Shown here one piece after another: positions 37,859-49,500 of a stretch of 64,000 nt of DNA. Origin of the DNA: Sphaerotilus microaerophilus (GTDB taxonomy: Bacteria; Pseudomonadota; Gammaproteobacteria; Burkholderiales; Burkholderiaceae_C); assembly GCF_023734135.1 (NCBI RefSeq), contig NZ_AP025730.1, positions 4,216,001-4,280,000 of the forward strand. Direction: 5' to 3'. Numbering within the stretch: the first letter of the stretch is position 1; every line of letters begins with the position of its first letter. The notes beneath the pieces were generated by a model. That model saw nothing but the letters and a program-made list of their open reading frames with translations. It searched no databases and was not told the origin of the DNA. Both the position numbers and the translations under genes were made by a program.

Positions 37859-40800
37859 TCAGCGCGGCAGGCTGCGGTTGACGGCCGGGTTGCTGCCCTC
37901 GAAGAGGTCGGCGTCGAACTTGAAGCGCAGGCGCAGGTAGGCGCCGCGGGCGGTGTAGTCGCTGGACAGGTCGCGGTCGCTGAAGCCGGTGACGTTGTAG
38001 CCTGCCGACAGCCAGAGGTTGCTGCGCAGCAGGTAGCCAAGCTCGGCGCCGACCGAGTGCTGGCGCGCACTGCCGTCCTGGCCGCTGGCCCGGCCGGTCA
38101 TCACTGCGGCCTGCAGTCCCAGGTCGATGTTCTCGGTGACGTCGTAAATCAGCCGGCCGCCCAGCAGCCAAGCGGTGTAGCGGTCACTGCCGCCGCCTTC
38201 GGTGTTGGGGTACTGCTCGGCCACGCGCTTGGCTGCCAGCCGGGAGGACCACCACCAAGGGCGACTCGGGTGTCCGTTGAACTGCACGGCGCCCACGTGC
38301 ACGCGTCGCCACTCCTCCGTGGCGTTGATGTTGCTTTCGGCCTTGTATTCGTACTTGCCGAGCGCATCGAGCCGGTTGTGGTCCACCGGCCGCCAGGCCA
38401 GGCCGAACTGCAGGCGGTCCTGCCAGCCATCGGCCTTGGCACCATGGTTGTCGGTGGCCAGGTAGTAGTTGCGTGCCAGCGCAGTCCAGTCACGGTCCAG
38501 CTTGCGCGCCACGGTGACGGTGCTCAGCCAGCTGTCCTGCACGCTGGGCGGCGTGACGCCGGCGGTGCCATCGGGCGTGTCCAGGCGGCGCCACTCCAGC
38601 CGGGCGCTGGCCTTCCACCACTCGCTGGCGGTGTAGTCCACCCCGCCGGTGAGCGCCGTGGCGTTCTGGCCGCTGCCGGTCAGGATCTTCAGCCGCTCGG
38701 CGCCGGTGTGCAGCAGCACGCCGTCCGTGAGGTGCCAGGCGTTGCGCAGGCCGGAGGCGATCTGCGCGCCGCGGCCGTCGCTGGCATCGCGCAGGCGGTA
38801 CTCGCTGAACACCGCGCCGCCCTCCATGTAGGCGGAGTCGATGCCGAAGGCCACCGCGCTGCTGTGGCCGGCGCTGTCGAGCGCGTAGCGCGAGGCCAGC
38901 CCGGTCTGCGACTCGGCGCGCGCATACAGCCGCGTGCGCTCGGCCGCCTGCAGACCCACCAGCAGCTCGCTGCGCCGGCGCGAATCGCCGTCGATCGAGG
39001 CCTCGTGCTGCGCCGCGACCGTCACCTGCGGGTTGACCTGGTAGGTCGCGCCCACGAAGGCCGTGGTCGCCTCCAGGTCCGGGACGGCGCCGGGCGCCAC
39101 GCTGGCACTGAGGGCCGAGGCATTGTTCAGGTTGATCAACGTGCTGCTGCCGGCGCCGCTGAAACCGCCGCCCGAGCCGGCACCGAAGTAGCTGCCCGGA
39201 TCCGGGTTGGCGGCGATGCTGGCGGTGGAGCCGGCTAGGCGGCCGCGCTCCTGCATCTGCCGCAGGCCGCCACCGACGACCAGGGCCGGCGTGACCTGCA
39301 CCTTCGCCCCGAGCGAGACGCCGTTGCGGCTGGCGTCGGTGGTCAGGTCCTCGGTGCGCTGGGCCTCGGCTTCGAGCGACACGCGCTCGCTGACCGGCAG
39401 CGACGCGCTGGCGCCGCCCTGGCGCGTGCCGGGCTGCACGCCCGCCGCACGGTTGGCAAATTCGGCATCGGCCTGGTTGAAGAAGGCACGCGCCTTGAAG
39501 GACTCGCCCGCGTGGTTCAGTTCCACCCGGGCCGCCCGCCCGTTGGTGGTGTCCAACGGCGCGGTCACTGGCGAGGGCACGACCAGCGCCAGCGCCGCCA
39601 GGTTGGCCTCGGTGTAGGCCAGCTCGGCGGTCAGCGTGGTCCTGGGCGTCAGCTGCACGCCCGCGTTGACGCTGGCCAGCCGGAAGGGCGAGGCCGGGTT
39701 GCGGTCCACCACCAGGCTGCCACCCACCGTGGCGCGCTCGCCGAGGTTGATCTGGCCGTCCGCGCCGGCCAGCCAGAAGGCCTCACCGCCCTGGTCCACC
39801 TCGTAGCTGACGCGCAGGCTGATCGGGTTGCCGTTGGCGTCAATGCTGGCCAGCGGGCGCGTCAGCAGGATGCGGCCGCTGAAGGGCTCGAAGCTGTAGT
39901 CGTTCAGCCGCGCCAGCGCCGTCACCGACAGGATGGTGTTGAGGTGGTTGCGGTCGCGCACCACGATCTCCACCTTCTCGCTGTTCTCCAGCGCACTGGT
40001 GTTGCTGACCGCAAAGGGCCCGGAGGTACCGTTGGCGGCCACTTCCTCCACGACCTGCTTGAGCGTGTCGCGGCTGATGAAGACGTTGCCGAAGCCCTCG
40101 GCGCGCTCGACGTGGCCACGCACCCCGGTCACCGTGCGGTTGTAGACGCCCAACTGGCGCAGCCGGTTGCCCGCCACCACGCCGCCGCCGGCGGCCTGGG
40201 CAAAGCCATCGCCGGTGGCGAAATCGCCGTAGAGCAGGTAGTTGCGCCGCTGGTCGATGCGCACGAAGAGCTTGGACGAGCTCTTGGCCTCGAAGCCCTT
40301 GACGGCGCTGTCGCCATAGACCGGGTAGAACTCCTCGGGCCGGATGTCGCGCAGCAGGCGGGCACGGGTTTCCTTGTCGCTGTCGTAGGCCAGGGTCAGC
40401 AGCGCATCGCCGCGGATCTTGCCCTTCAGGAACAGCGCCGCCCGGCCGGCCACGTTGCCGCGCCCGTCGTCGAAGCGGCGGCTCCACTGCGTCAGCTCGG
40501 TCTCGAAGCCGTCTTCCAGCCTTGCGGGCGCCACCGCGCTGTCGTAGCGGCGGCGGGTCGTGCCGATCACACCCTCAATCAAACCGGCGGCCACCATCTC
40601 GCGCAGGTCGGGCGCGAACTCGATCGTGCCGTCCACCGTCGCCGCACCGGCGGTGAGGCGCAGGCGGACGTCGCCCGGCTGGGCCGGCGCCACCAGGCTG
40701 AAGCTGGCCTCGCCGTCGACCACCTTGAGCTGCGTGCCGGGCACGCGCCGGTCGGCGTCCTTGTGCGTAGGGCCAAATTCGTCGGTGGGCGCACCCGCCA

Positions 40801-41278
40801 TCTGCAGCCGGGCACCGAGCGCGGCGCCATCGTGCTCGATGGTAACCAGCACCGGCGCCTTCAGCGGCGTGCCGTCACGGCCCATCACCTTGACCTTCAC
40901 GAGCACCGGCGTCACGCCGTCGGCCGGGGCACCGGCACCGTGCACCTCCACCTTCAGCTGCGCGACCTCGGCGTTGCCGGCGTAATTGCCGGTCAGCACC
41001 GCGGCGGGCGGCGTGCCGGCCGGTTCGGCCAGCACGGGACGGTAACGATGGCCGGGGCTACCGGGGCTACCGGGGCTGCCAGCGTCGCCGCCCAGCGCCG
41101 CGGAGGTCTGGGCCAGGGCGGGCGCCCAACCGGCACAGGTACCGGCGCAGACACAGGCCGCCGCCCAGGCCAGGCGGCGCAGCGCAACCTCCGGCCGGCG
41201 CGTGGCCGGGATGGATCGGATCGAATTCAAGGAACGGGTCCGCCCTGCACGGGAGGACGGGGACATGTGCTTGCTCAT
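37859..41278 (-). CDS. Large outer-membrane-barrel-like protein of the giant-protein operon
   Basis: A 1,139-residue exported protein. The start at 41278 has an AGGAGG ribosome site; the leader ends at Ala-Leu-Ala-Gln near residue 57. Residues 85-225 look like one or two Ig-like domains. Residues 270-520 hold a conserved segment (Tyr-Gly-Asp-Phe and Tyr-Ser-Phe-Glu-Pro-Phe-Ser-Gly-Arg-Ile-Leu-Leu-Thr-Arg-Pro). The rest (520-1139) is a run of alternating amphipathic strands rich in Tyr/Trp, with the last strand ending in Lys-Phe-Asp, as expected for a beta-barrel. It starts 16 bases after the giant gene. Export or anchoring of that protein is plausible but inferred. Confidence 0.78.
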   Translation of the reverse strand: MSKHMSPSSRAGRTRSLNSIRSIPATRRPEVALRRLAWAAACVCAGTCAGWAPALAQTSAALGGDAGSPGSPGSPGHRYRPVLAEPAGTPPAAVLTGNYAGNAEVAQLKVEVHGAGAPADGVTPVLVKVKVMGRDGTPLKAPVLVTIEHDGAALGARLQMAGAPTDEFGPTHKDADRRVPGTQLKVVDGEASFSLVAPAQPGDVRLRLTAGAATVDGTIEFAPDLREMVAAGLIEGVIGTTRRRYDSAVAPARLEDGFETELTQWSRRFDDGRGNVAGRAALFLKGKIRGDALLTLAYDSDKETRARLLRDIRPEEFYPVYGDSAVKGFEAKSSSKLFVRIDQRRNYLLYGDFATGDGFAQAAGGGVVAGNRLRQLGVYNRTVTGVRGHVERAEGFGNVFISRDTLKQVVEEVAANGTSGPFAVSNTSALENSEKVEIVVRDRNHLNTILSVTALARLNDYSFEPFSGRILLTRPLASIDANGNPISLRVSYEVDQGGEAFWLAGADGQINLGERATVGGSLVVDRNPASPFRLASVNAGVQLTPRTTLTAELAYTEANLAALALVVPSPVTAPLDTTNGRAARVELNHAGESFKARAFFNQADAEFANRAAGVQPGTRQGGASASLPVSERVSLEAEAQRTEDLTTDASRNGVSLGAKVQVTPALVVGGGLRQMQERGRLAGSTASIAANPDPGSYFGAGSGGGFSGAGSSTLINLNNASALSASVAPGAVPDLEATTAFVGATYQVNPQVTVAAQHEASIDGDSRRRSELLVGLQAAERTRLYARAESQTGLASRYALDSAGHSSAVAFGIDSAYMEGGAVFSEYRLRDASDGRGAQIASGLRNAWHLTDGVLLHTGAERLKILTGSGQNATALTGGVDYTASEWWKASARLEWRRLDTPDGTAGVTPPSVQDSWLSTVTVARKLDRDWTALARNYYLATDNHGAKADGWQDRLQFGLAWRPVDHNRLDALGKYEYKAESNINATEEWRRVHVGAVQFNGHPSRPWWWSSRLAAKRVAEQYPNTEGGGSDRYTAWLLGGRLIYDVTENIDLGLQAAVMTGRASGQDGSARQHSVGAELGYLLRSNLWLSAGYNVTGFSDRDLSSDYTARGAYLRLRFKFDADLFEGSNPAVNRSLPR

Positions 41279-41294
41279 GCTGCGCCCTCCTGGT

Positions 41295-43586
41295 TCACGG
41301 TTGACGGGCCGGCGGCTGGGTGGCGCCGGACGAGGTCGGCGTCTGCGACACCGGGGTGTTCAGAGTCTGGCCGGTGGCCGTCTGGCCGGGGTCGGACGGT
41401 GGCGCCTTGCCACCGTCGCGCCGAGGCTTGACGGCCCCAGGCTCGCCCTGCCCGGCCGCATCGCCACGCTGGTCGGCACTGTCGGTCGCCTGCTGCGGCG
41501 CGGTGACGCGCTTGCCGTCGAACTTCAGCACCCGGCCACCCTGCTTCTCGGTGTCGAGTGCGCCGGTGTCGCCGCGCGCGCGCCGCGCCTTGACCTGCTC
41601 GGTCACGGTGGGCGAGCAGCTGCCCTCGATGAAGTCGGCCCGGTGCAGCTCGCCGTTCTTCAGGTCGAGGAACAGGCTGCCCGCGTCGCCCGCGTTGCGG
41701 CTGGAGCTGGTGACCAGGCGGCTGCCGCGCGGCAGCGTGGTCTGGTCAACCACCAGCACGTGGGTGCGTGGCGGCAGGCCGCAGTGGCTGTACTTGCCTT
41801 CCACGTCGGTGACGAAGCTGGTGCCGTCCTGCAGGTACAGGCGCACGCCGGGGATGCCGGGCTCCTCCGCGTCCTGCATGTGATTGTGGTTGCAGTCGCT
41901 GTAGACCTTGCCGACCACGCAGGCCTCGTTGGCGAAGACGCCGCCGGTCACCTGCACGCGGTGCTGCGCCTCGTTAGAGCACACCTCGCCGCGCGCCGCG
42001 GTGCAGTTGCCGCCCGGCTGGCTGGTGGCCCGGGCGCGGTTGATGCCGGTGCCCTGCTGCGCCCCCACACCCACGCGCACCCGGTAGCTCAGCACCTGCT
42101 GCGCGCCCGGCGCCATCGCCTTGAGCGTGAAGCGCAGCACCGGGCCCGGCTTGCCAGTCGGGTCGGTGAGCGTCACGCCGTCGAGCTGCGCGGTGCCGTC
42201 GATGTAGCGCAGGCCCGCGGGCAGCGTGTCGACCAGCTCGATGGTGTTGAGCACGCCCACGCCACTGTCGCTGCGCTTGACCGTGATGGTGTAGCGCATC
42301 GAGTCGCCCACCTCGGCACGGCTGCGGTCGCCGGTCTTGGTGACGAACAGCGCCGGACGCACCGCGGCGTCGAGCGGGATGTGGTTGTTCACCACGTCCG
42401 GCCCGGCGGTCGGGTTCAGCGGCATGCGCAGGTAGTACACCGTGGACTGGCTGCCGGTGGGTGCAGCGTTCTGCGCCTGCACCGTGCACACCCCACCAAA
42501 TGCCGCATTGCTGCACCCCCCCGGGATGGCAAGTGCACCCGCTGCGGGCGGGATCTCGCTGCTCAGCGCGTAGCCGGCCGGCGGCGTCACCCGCAGCTGG
42601 TACTCGGCCGTGCCCGGGCAGCCCGCCGGCACCGGCGAGTTCAGCAGCAGGCTGTAGCCGCCGTCGATGCCACCTGTGCCCACCGTGGTGGTGACGGCGT
42701 TGATACCCCCTACCACGCACTGGGTCGGCACCAGGGCACCTGCAGCGGTCAGCAGTTCCACCTTCGCACCGGCCAGCGGCTGGCGCGTGTCGGCGGCGTA
42801 GACCACGCCGGCCGGATCCAGCGGCAGGTTCTGGTTGGTGCGCGTGCGTCCACCCGCCGGGATGGTGATGCCCTGGATGACCCCGCCCGGCACCACGCCG
42901 CTGGACGGGTCGGCGCTCGGGTCGTTGCCACCCGCCGGGTCGGCCGAGATCGGCCGGCCGTAGTAGGCGCCGTTCACCGCATCGCGGAAGCGCACCGAGT
43001 AGCCGTTGCCAGGCGTCAGGCCATCGACGCGGTAGCTGCCATCGGCGGCGCTGCGCGTGGTGGCCACCAACCTGCCGCTGGCATCGAGCACCTCGACCAC
43101 GATACCGGCCAGCACGTTGTCGCCGCCGTCGAATACGCGGTTGTGGTTCTGGTCGATCCACACCCGACCGCTCACCGCGCCGGCCTGCTGCACGGGCGTC
43201 GGGTCAGTCGCGCCGTTGTTGCCCGTGTGCGTGGGCAGATCGGGCTCGCCGCCACCAGTCACCGCGACCTGGTTGACGAGGGCAGTGCCGGCAGCGATCG
43301 TGCAGGTGCCGCTGGCATCGGGCGAGCGGCAGGCGCCCGCGGCCACGTCCACCAGCAGGGTGATGTCGGGCGCACGCGTCGCCACAGCGCCGCTGGCCGC
43401 CGCAATCACTTCGCTGCGGGTGCAACGGGCCACTGCATTGCCAAGCAGCGTCGCGCTGCAGTCCCAACCGCTGCCGGTGGGCACGGCCGCGACCGTCATG
43501 CCAGCCGGCAGGCGGTCGACGACGGTGTAGCTCGCACTGCTGGCCGCGTCACCGCGGTTGGACACCACGATGGTGTAGGTGCCCAC
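41295..43586 (-). CDS. C-terminal part of the giant repeat protein, displaced by a frameshift
   Basis: About 763 residues that continue, in another frame, the protein read from 52977. They begin in the middle of a DUF11 domain (Gly-Thr-Tyr-Thr-Ile-Val-Val-Ser-Asn-Arg-Gly), with no leader or ribosome site, so this is not an independent gene. Later parts are an SdrD B-like domain (Gly-Arg-Val-Trp-Ile-Asp-Gln-Asn-His-Asn), further DUF11-type domains, a second SdrD B-like unit (Lys-Val-Tyr-Ser-Asp-Cys-Asn-His-Asn), then a low-complexity Gln/Thr/Pro tail. Removing one base at 43589-43594 joins the halves into one frame of 3,893 codons plus stop. Confidence 0.85.
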   Translation of the reverse strand: MGTYTIVVSNRGDAASSASYTVVDRLPAGMTVAAVPTGSGWDCSATLLGNAVARCTRSEVIAAASGAVATRAPDITLLVDVAAGACRSPDASGTCTIAAGTALVNQVAVTGGGEPDLPTHTGNNGATDPTPVQQAGAVSGRVWIDQNHNRVFDGGDNVLAGIVVEVLDASGRLVATTRSAADGSYRVDGLTPGNGYSVRFRDAVNGAYYGRPISADPAGGNDPSADPSSGVVPGGVIQGITIPAGGRTRTNQNLPLDPAGVVYAADTRQPLAGAKVELLTAAGALVPTQCVVGGINAVTTTVGTGGIDGGYSLLLNSPVPAGCPGTAEYQLRVTPPAGYALSSEIPPAAGALAIPGGCSNAAFGGVCTVQAQNAAPTGSQSTVYYLRMPLNPTAGPDVVNNHIPLDAAVRPALFVTKTGDRSRAEVGDSMRYTITVKRSDSGVGVLNTIELVDTLPAGLRYIDGTAQLDGVTLTDPTGKPGPVLRFTLKAMAPGAQQVLSYRVRVGVGAQQGTGINRARATSQPGGNCTAARGEVCSNEAQHRVQVTGGVFANEACVVGKVYSDCNHNHMQDAEEPGIPGVRLYLQDGTSFVTDVEGKYSHCGLPPRTHVLVVDQTTLPRGSRLVTSSSRNAGDAGSLFLDLKNGELHRADFIEGSCSPTVTEQVKARRARGDTGALDTEKQGGRVLKFDGKRVTAPQQATDSADQRGDAAGQGEPGAVKPRRDGGKAPPSDPGQTATGQTLNTPVSQTPTSSGATQPPARQP

Positions 43587-46500
43587 GTCCCCCCTCGGTG
43601 AACACCGCCGGGCTGTGCGTCTTGGCGACCACCAGGTCCGGCGCGCCCTGCACCTGCACCGTGAGGGTGGCGGTGTCGCAGGCCGTGGCGAGCTCGACGC
43701 TGCACAGCCGGTAGCTCAGCGCATAGCGGCCCGATGCCGTACCAGCGGGCACCTGGATGCGCCCGCTGGCGTCCAGGCTCACACCCACCAGCCCGCCAGC
43801 GTCGGTGAGCGTCGCCGTCACCGCTGGCACACTCGCCACCACGCCGCCCACCCGGTCGTTCGGCCAGACGTCGATCGCGCCGCCGGTGGATGCCACCGTG
43901 ACCAGGCCGTCGTCCACTGCGTCGATCAGCTTCGCGCTGGCCGTTGCGGTGTTGTTGGCCAGGTCGGCATCGTTGAGCGCACCCGTGGTGCCGGTGAGCG
44001 TGACGCTGGTATCGACCTCCGCCGTCCCGCCCGGTACGCCCGGCGCGGTGTAGCTGAAGCGGCAGACAATTGCCTCGCCAGAGGCCAGCGTTGCCGGCGC
44101 CACCGGGGCGCAGGTGACCGCGCTGATGCGACCGACGCTGGCGTTCGGCACGCAGGTCGGCGACGTTGCTGCCGCGCCGCCAGCCGCATTGCGGCAGGTG
44201 AGTGCAACGTCGGCCACCACCTGGCCCGGGCTGAGCACGGCCGGCAGGCCGCTGATCACCGCGGCCATGTCCGCGCTCTGCGCCGTCACGATCAGGGTGG
44301 CGGTGTCGCAGGTAGTCTGGTTCGGGCTCGGGGCGCAGACTTGGTAGTTGACCGTGCAGGTCCCGCTGGCCGGTACGTCGTAGGTCGCCGTGCCGCTGCC
44401 GCTCACGCCCGGGTTGGCGCAGCTGCCGCCCGCAACGATGCTGAACACGCTGCCCGACGGGTACTGGTCGTTGGTCGCCAGGTTGCTGCTCTGGCCCTTG
44501 CTGCCGCCGGGGTGGGCGGCGCTGTCGTCCACCGCGTCGATGACCGTCGCGCTGGCGGCCGCGTTGTTGTTCGCCGGGTTGCTGTCGTTGCTCGCCCCGG
44601 TGCTGCCCGCCACGCCGACGCTGGTGGTCGGCTCGTCGGCCCCGCCCTGGCTGCCGTTGATCGTCAGGTTGAAACTGCAGACGATGGCCGCTCCCGCCGC
44701 CACGTTGCCGCCCGGCGTCGGGCTGCACACCGGCGTGCTCGCCGTCGCTCCCGTCACCGTGCCCAGCGCGCAGGCTGCCGCCGTGGCGCTGCTGCTCGTC
44801 GACACGTTCGTGCAGGTCAGCGTCACGCCGTTGACCACCTGGCCCGGGCGAACCTGGCTCGGCAGGCCGCTGATGGCCGCGGCCATGTCCGCGCTCTGCG
44901 CCGTCACGATCAGGGTGGCGGTGTCGCAGGTGGCCTGGTTCGGGCTCGGGGCGCAGACCTGGTAGTTGACCGTGCAGCTGCCGGTGTTCGGCACGTCGTA
45001 GGTCGCCGTGCCGCTGCCGCTCACGCCCGGGTTGGCGCAGCTGCCGCCCGCAACGACGCTGAACACGCTGCCCGACGGGTACTGGTCGTTGGTCGCCAGG
45101 TTGCTGCTCTGGCCCTTGCTGCCGCCGGGGTGGGCGGCGCTGTCGTCCACCGCGTCGATGACCGTCGCGCTGGCCGCCGCGTTGTTGTTCGCCGGGTTGC
45201 TGTCGTTGCTCGCCCCGGTGCTGCCCGCCACGCCGACGCTGGTGGTCGGCTCGTCGGCTCCGCCCTGGTTGCCGTTGACCGTCAGGTTGAAGCTGCAGAC
45301 GATGGCCGCTCCCGCCGCCACGTTGCCGCCCGGCGTCGGGCTGCACACCGGTGTGCTCGCCGTCGCTCCCGTCACCGTGCCCAGCGCGCAGACTGCCGCC
45401 GTGGCGCTGGTGCTCGTGGACAGGTTGGTGCAGGTCAGTGTCAAGCCGTTGACCACCTGGCCCGGGCGAACCTGGCTCGGAAGGCCGCTGATCACCGCGG
45501 CCATGTCCGCGCTCTGCGCCGTGACGGTCAGGGTGGCAGTGTCGCAGGTGCCCTGGTTCGGGCTCGGGGCGCAGACCTGGTAGTTGACCGTGCAGCTGCC
45601 GGTGTTCGGCACGTCGTAGGTCGCCGTGCCGCTGCCGCTCACGCCCGGGTTGGCGCAGCTGCCGCCCGCAACGATGCTGAACACGCTGCCTGACGGGTAC
45701 TGGTCGTTGGTCGCCAGGTTGCTGCTCTGGCCCTTGCTGCCGCCGGGGTGGGCGGCGCTGTCGTCCACCGCGTCGATGACCGTCGCGCTGGCCGCCGCGT
45801 TGTTGTTCGCCGGGTTGCTGTCGTTGCTCGCCCCGGTGCTGCCCGCCACGCTGACGCTGGTGGTCGGCTCGTCGGCTCCGCCCTGGTTGCCGTTGACCGT
45901 CAGGTTGAAGCTGCAGACGATGGCCGCTCCCGCCGCCACGTTGCCGCCCGGCGTCGGGCTGCACACCGGCGTGCTCGCCGTCGCTCCCGTCACCGTGCCC
46001 AGCGCGCAGACTGCCGCCGTGGCGCTGGTGCTCGTGGACAGGTTGGTGCAGGTCAGTGTCAAGCCGTTGACCACCTGGCCCGGGCGAACCTGGCTCGGCA
46101 GGCCGCTGATCACCGCGGCCATGTCGGGAGGTGAGGTCACGTTGAGGGTCGCCGTGGCCTGGTCGCAGGCCGCCGGGGTCTGCGCCGGGTTGCTGCAGAT
46201 CTGGTAGGTCAGCACGTAGCTGCCCACCGGCGTGGCCGCGCTGCTGCTGAGCACGCCGGTGGCGGTGTTGAAGCTCAGCCCGGTCACTGCCGGCAGGCTG
46301 ATCTGGCTGAGCGTCACATTGCTGGTGCTGGCCAGCGCCGTGCCGACCTGGTCGTTGCCGAGCACGCTCAGGCTGGTGGCGGTGCCCGCCGGGGTGCTGA
46401 CCGCCGCGTCGTCGATCGCGTCGAGGGTCTCGACGCTGTCGGTCGCGCTGTTGTCCGCCGTGCTGCCCGCCGGTTCGTTGGCCGCGCTGGTGGTCGCGGT

Positions 46501-49500
46501 CACCGTGACGCTGGTGGGCACGGCGTTCGTGCCGCTGTTGGCCGTGCCCGGCTGGGTGTAGCTGATCGGGCAGGTCAGCGTCGCGCTCGCCGGCAGGCTG
46601 GCCGCGCTGCCGCTGCTGGCCGTGCAGGCTCCGACCGTGACGGCCACGGCTGCGCCGGTGCTGTCTTGCGCGCTGGCGGTGCAGGTGGCGTTGGTGGCTG
46701 CGCCGCCACCGCTGTTGGTGCAGGTGATGCTGCCGCTGACGCTGGCGCCCGGGCCGGTCACGCTCGGAGCGATCGCCACCACCGGGGTCATGTTCGGGCC
46801 GGCGGTGACGTTGATCGTCGCCGTGGCCTGGTCGCAGGCCGCCGGGGTCTGCGCCGGGTTGCTGCAGATCTGGTAGGTCAGCACGTAGCTGCCCACCGGC
46901 GTCGCGGCCGTGACGGCCATCGTGCCGGTGGTCGTGCTGAAGCTCAGCCCGGTCACTGCCGGCAGGCTGATCTGGCTGAGCGTCACATTGCTGGTGCTGG
47001 CCAGCGCCGTGCCGACCTGGTCGTTGCCGAGCACGCTCAGGCTGGTGGCGGTGCCCGCCGGGGTGCTGACCGCCGCGTCGTCGATCGCGTCGAGGGTCTC
47101 GACGCTGTCGGTCGCGCTGTTGTCCGCCGTGCTGCCCGCCGGTTCGTTGGCCGCGCTGGTGGTCGCGGTCACCGTGACGCTGGTGGGCACGGCGTTCGTG
47201 CCGCTGTTGGCCGTGCCCGGCTGGGTGTAGCTGATCGGGCAGGTCAGGGTAGCGTTCACCGGCAGACTCGCTGCGCTGCCGCTCGATGCGGTGCACGCGC
47301 CGACCGTCACGGCCACGCTGGCGCCCGTGCTGTCGAGGGCGCTGGCCGTGCAGGTGGCGCTCGTGGCTGCGCCGCCGCCGCTGTTGGTGCAGGTGATGCT
47401 GCCGCTGACGCTCGCGCCCGGGCCGGCGATCGTCGGGGCGATGGCCACCACCGGGGTCATGTTGGGGCCGGCGGTGACGTCGATCGTCGCCGTGGCCTGG
47501 TCGCAGGCCGCCGGGGTCTGCGCCGGGTTGCTGCAGATCTGGTAGGTCAGCACGTAGCTGCCCACCGGCGTGGCCGCGCTGCTGCTGAGCACGCCGGTGG
47601 CGGTGTTGAAGCTCAGCCCGGTCACTGCCGGCAGGCTGATCTGGCTGAGCGTCACATTGCTGGTGCTGGCCAGCGCCGTGCCGACCTGGTCGTTGCCGAG
47701 CACGCTCAGGCTGGTGGCGGTGCCCGCCGGGGTGCTGACCGCCGCGTCGTCGATCGCGTCGAGGGTCTCGACGCTGTCGGTCGCGCTGTTGTCCGCCGTG
47801 CTGCCCGCCGGTTCGTTGGCCGCGCTGGTGGTCGCGGTCACCGTGACGCTGGTGGGCACGGCGTTCGTGCCGCTGTTGGCCGTGCCCGGCTGGGTGTAGC
47901 TGATCGGGCAGGTCAGGGTAGCGTTCACCGGCAGACTCGCTGCGCTGCCGCTCGATGCGGTGCACGCGCCGACCGTCACGGCCACGCTGGCGCCCGTGCT
48001 GTCGAGGGCGCTGGCCGTGCAGGTGGCGCTCGTGGCTGCGCCGCCGCCGCTGTTGGTGCAGGTGATGCTGCCGCTGACGCTCGCGCCCGGGCCGGCGATC
48101 GTCGGGGCGATGGCCACCACCGGGGTCATGTTGGGGCCGGCGGTGACGTCGATCGTCGCCGTGGCCTGGTCGCAGGCCGCCGGGGTCTGCGCCGGGTTGC
48201 TGCAGATCTGGTAGGTCAGCACGTAGCTGCCCACCGGCGTGGCCGCGCTGCTGCTGAGCACGCCGGTGGCGGTGTTGAAGCTCAGCCCGGTCACTGCCGG
48301 CAGGCTGATCTGGCTGAGCGTCACATTGCTGGTGCTGGCCAGCGCCGTGCCGACCTGGTCGTTGCCGAGCACGCTCAGGCTGGTGGCGGTGCCCGCCGGG
48401 GTGCTGACCGCCGCGTCGTCGATCGCGTCGAGGGTCTCGACGCTGTCGGTCGCGCTGTTGTCTGCCGTGCTGCCCGCCGGTTCGTTGGCCGCGCTGGTGG
48501 TGGCCGTCACGGTGACGCTGGTGGGCACGGCGTTGGTCCCGCTGTTGGCGCTGCCCGGCTGGGTGTAGCTGATCGGGCAGCTCAGCGTCGCGCTCGCCGG
48601 CAGGCTGGCCGCGCTGCCGCTGCTGGCCGTGCAGGCTCCGACCGTGACGGCCACGGCTGCGCCGGTGCTGTCTTGCGCGCTGGCGGTGCAGGTGGCGTTG
48701 GTGGCTGCGCCGCCACCGCTGTTGGTGCAGGTGATGCTGCCGCTGACGCTGGCGCCCGGGCCGGTCACGCTCGGAGCGATCGCCACCACCGGGGTCATGT
48801 TCGGGCCGGCGGTGACGTTGATCGTCGCCGTGGCCTGGTCGCAGGCCGCCGGGCTCTGCGCCGGGTTGCTGCAGATCTGGTAGGTCAGCACGTAGCTGCC
48901 CACCGGCGTGGCCGCGCTGCTGCTGAGCACGCCGGTGGCGGTGTTGAAGCTCAGCCCGGTCACTGCCGGCAGGCTGATCTGGCTGAGCGTCACATTGCTG
49001 GTGCTGGCCAGCGCCGTGCCGACCTGGTCGTTGCCGAGCACGCTCAGGCTGGTGGCGGTGCCCGCCGGGGTGCTGACCGCCGCGTCGTCGATCGCGTCGA
49101 GGGTCTCGACGCTGTCGGTCGCGCTGTTGTCTGCCGTGCTGCCCGCCGGTTCGTTGGCGGCGCTGGTGGTGGCCGTCACGGTGACGCTGGTGGGCACGGC
49201 GTTCGTGCCGCTGTTGGCCGTGCCCGGCTGGGTGTAGCTGATCGGGCAGCTCAGGGTGGCGCTCGCCGGCAGGCTGGCTGCGCTGCCGCTCGAAGCGGTG
49301 CAGGCGCCGACCGTGACCGCCACGGCGGCGCCGGTGCTGTCTTGCGCGCTGGCGGTGCAGGTGGCGCTGGTGGCTGCGGCCGAGCCGGCGTTGGTGCAGG
49401 TGATGCTGCCGCTGACGCTCGCGCCCGAGCCGGCCACGCTCGGAGCGATGGCCACCACCGGGGTCATGTTGGGGCCGGCGGTGACGTCGATCGTCGCCGT

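Noticed and set aside
41295..43586. Independent gene starting at the GTG at 43586
   Set aside because: It begins mid-domain, lacks a leader and a ribosome site, and joins the upstream frame exactly when one base is removed.
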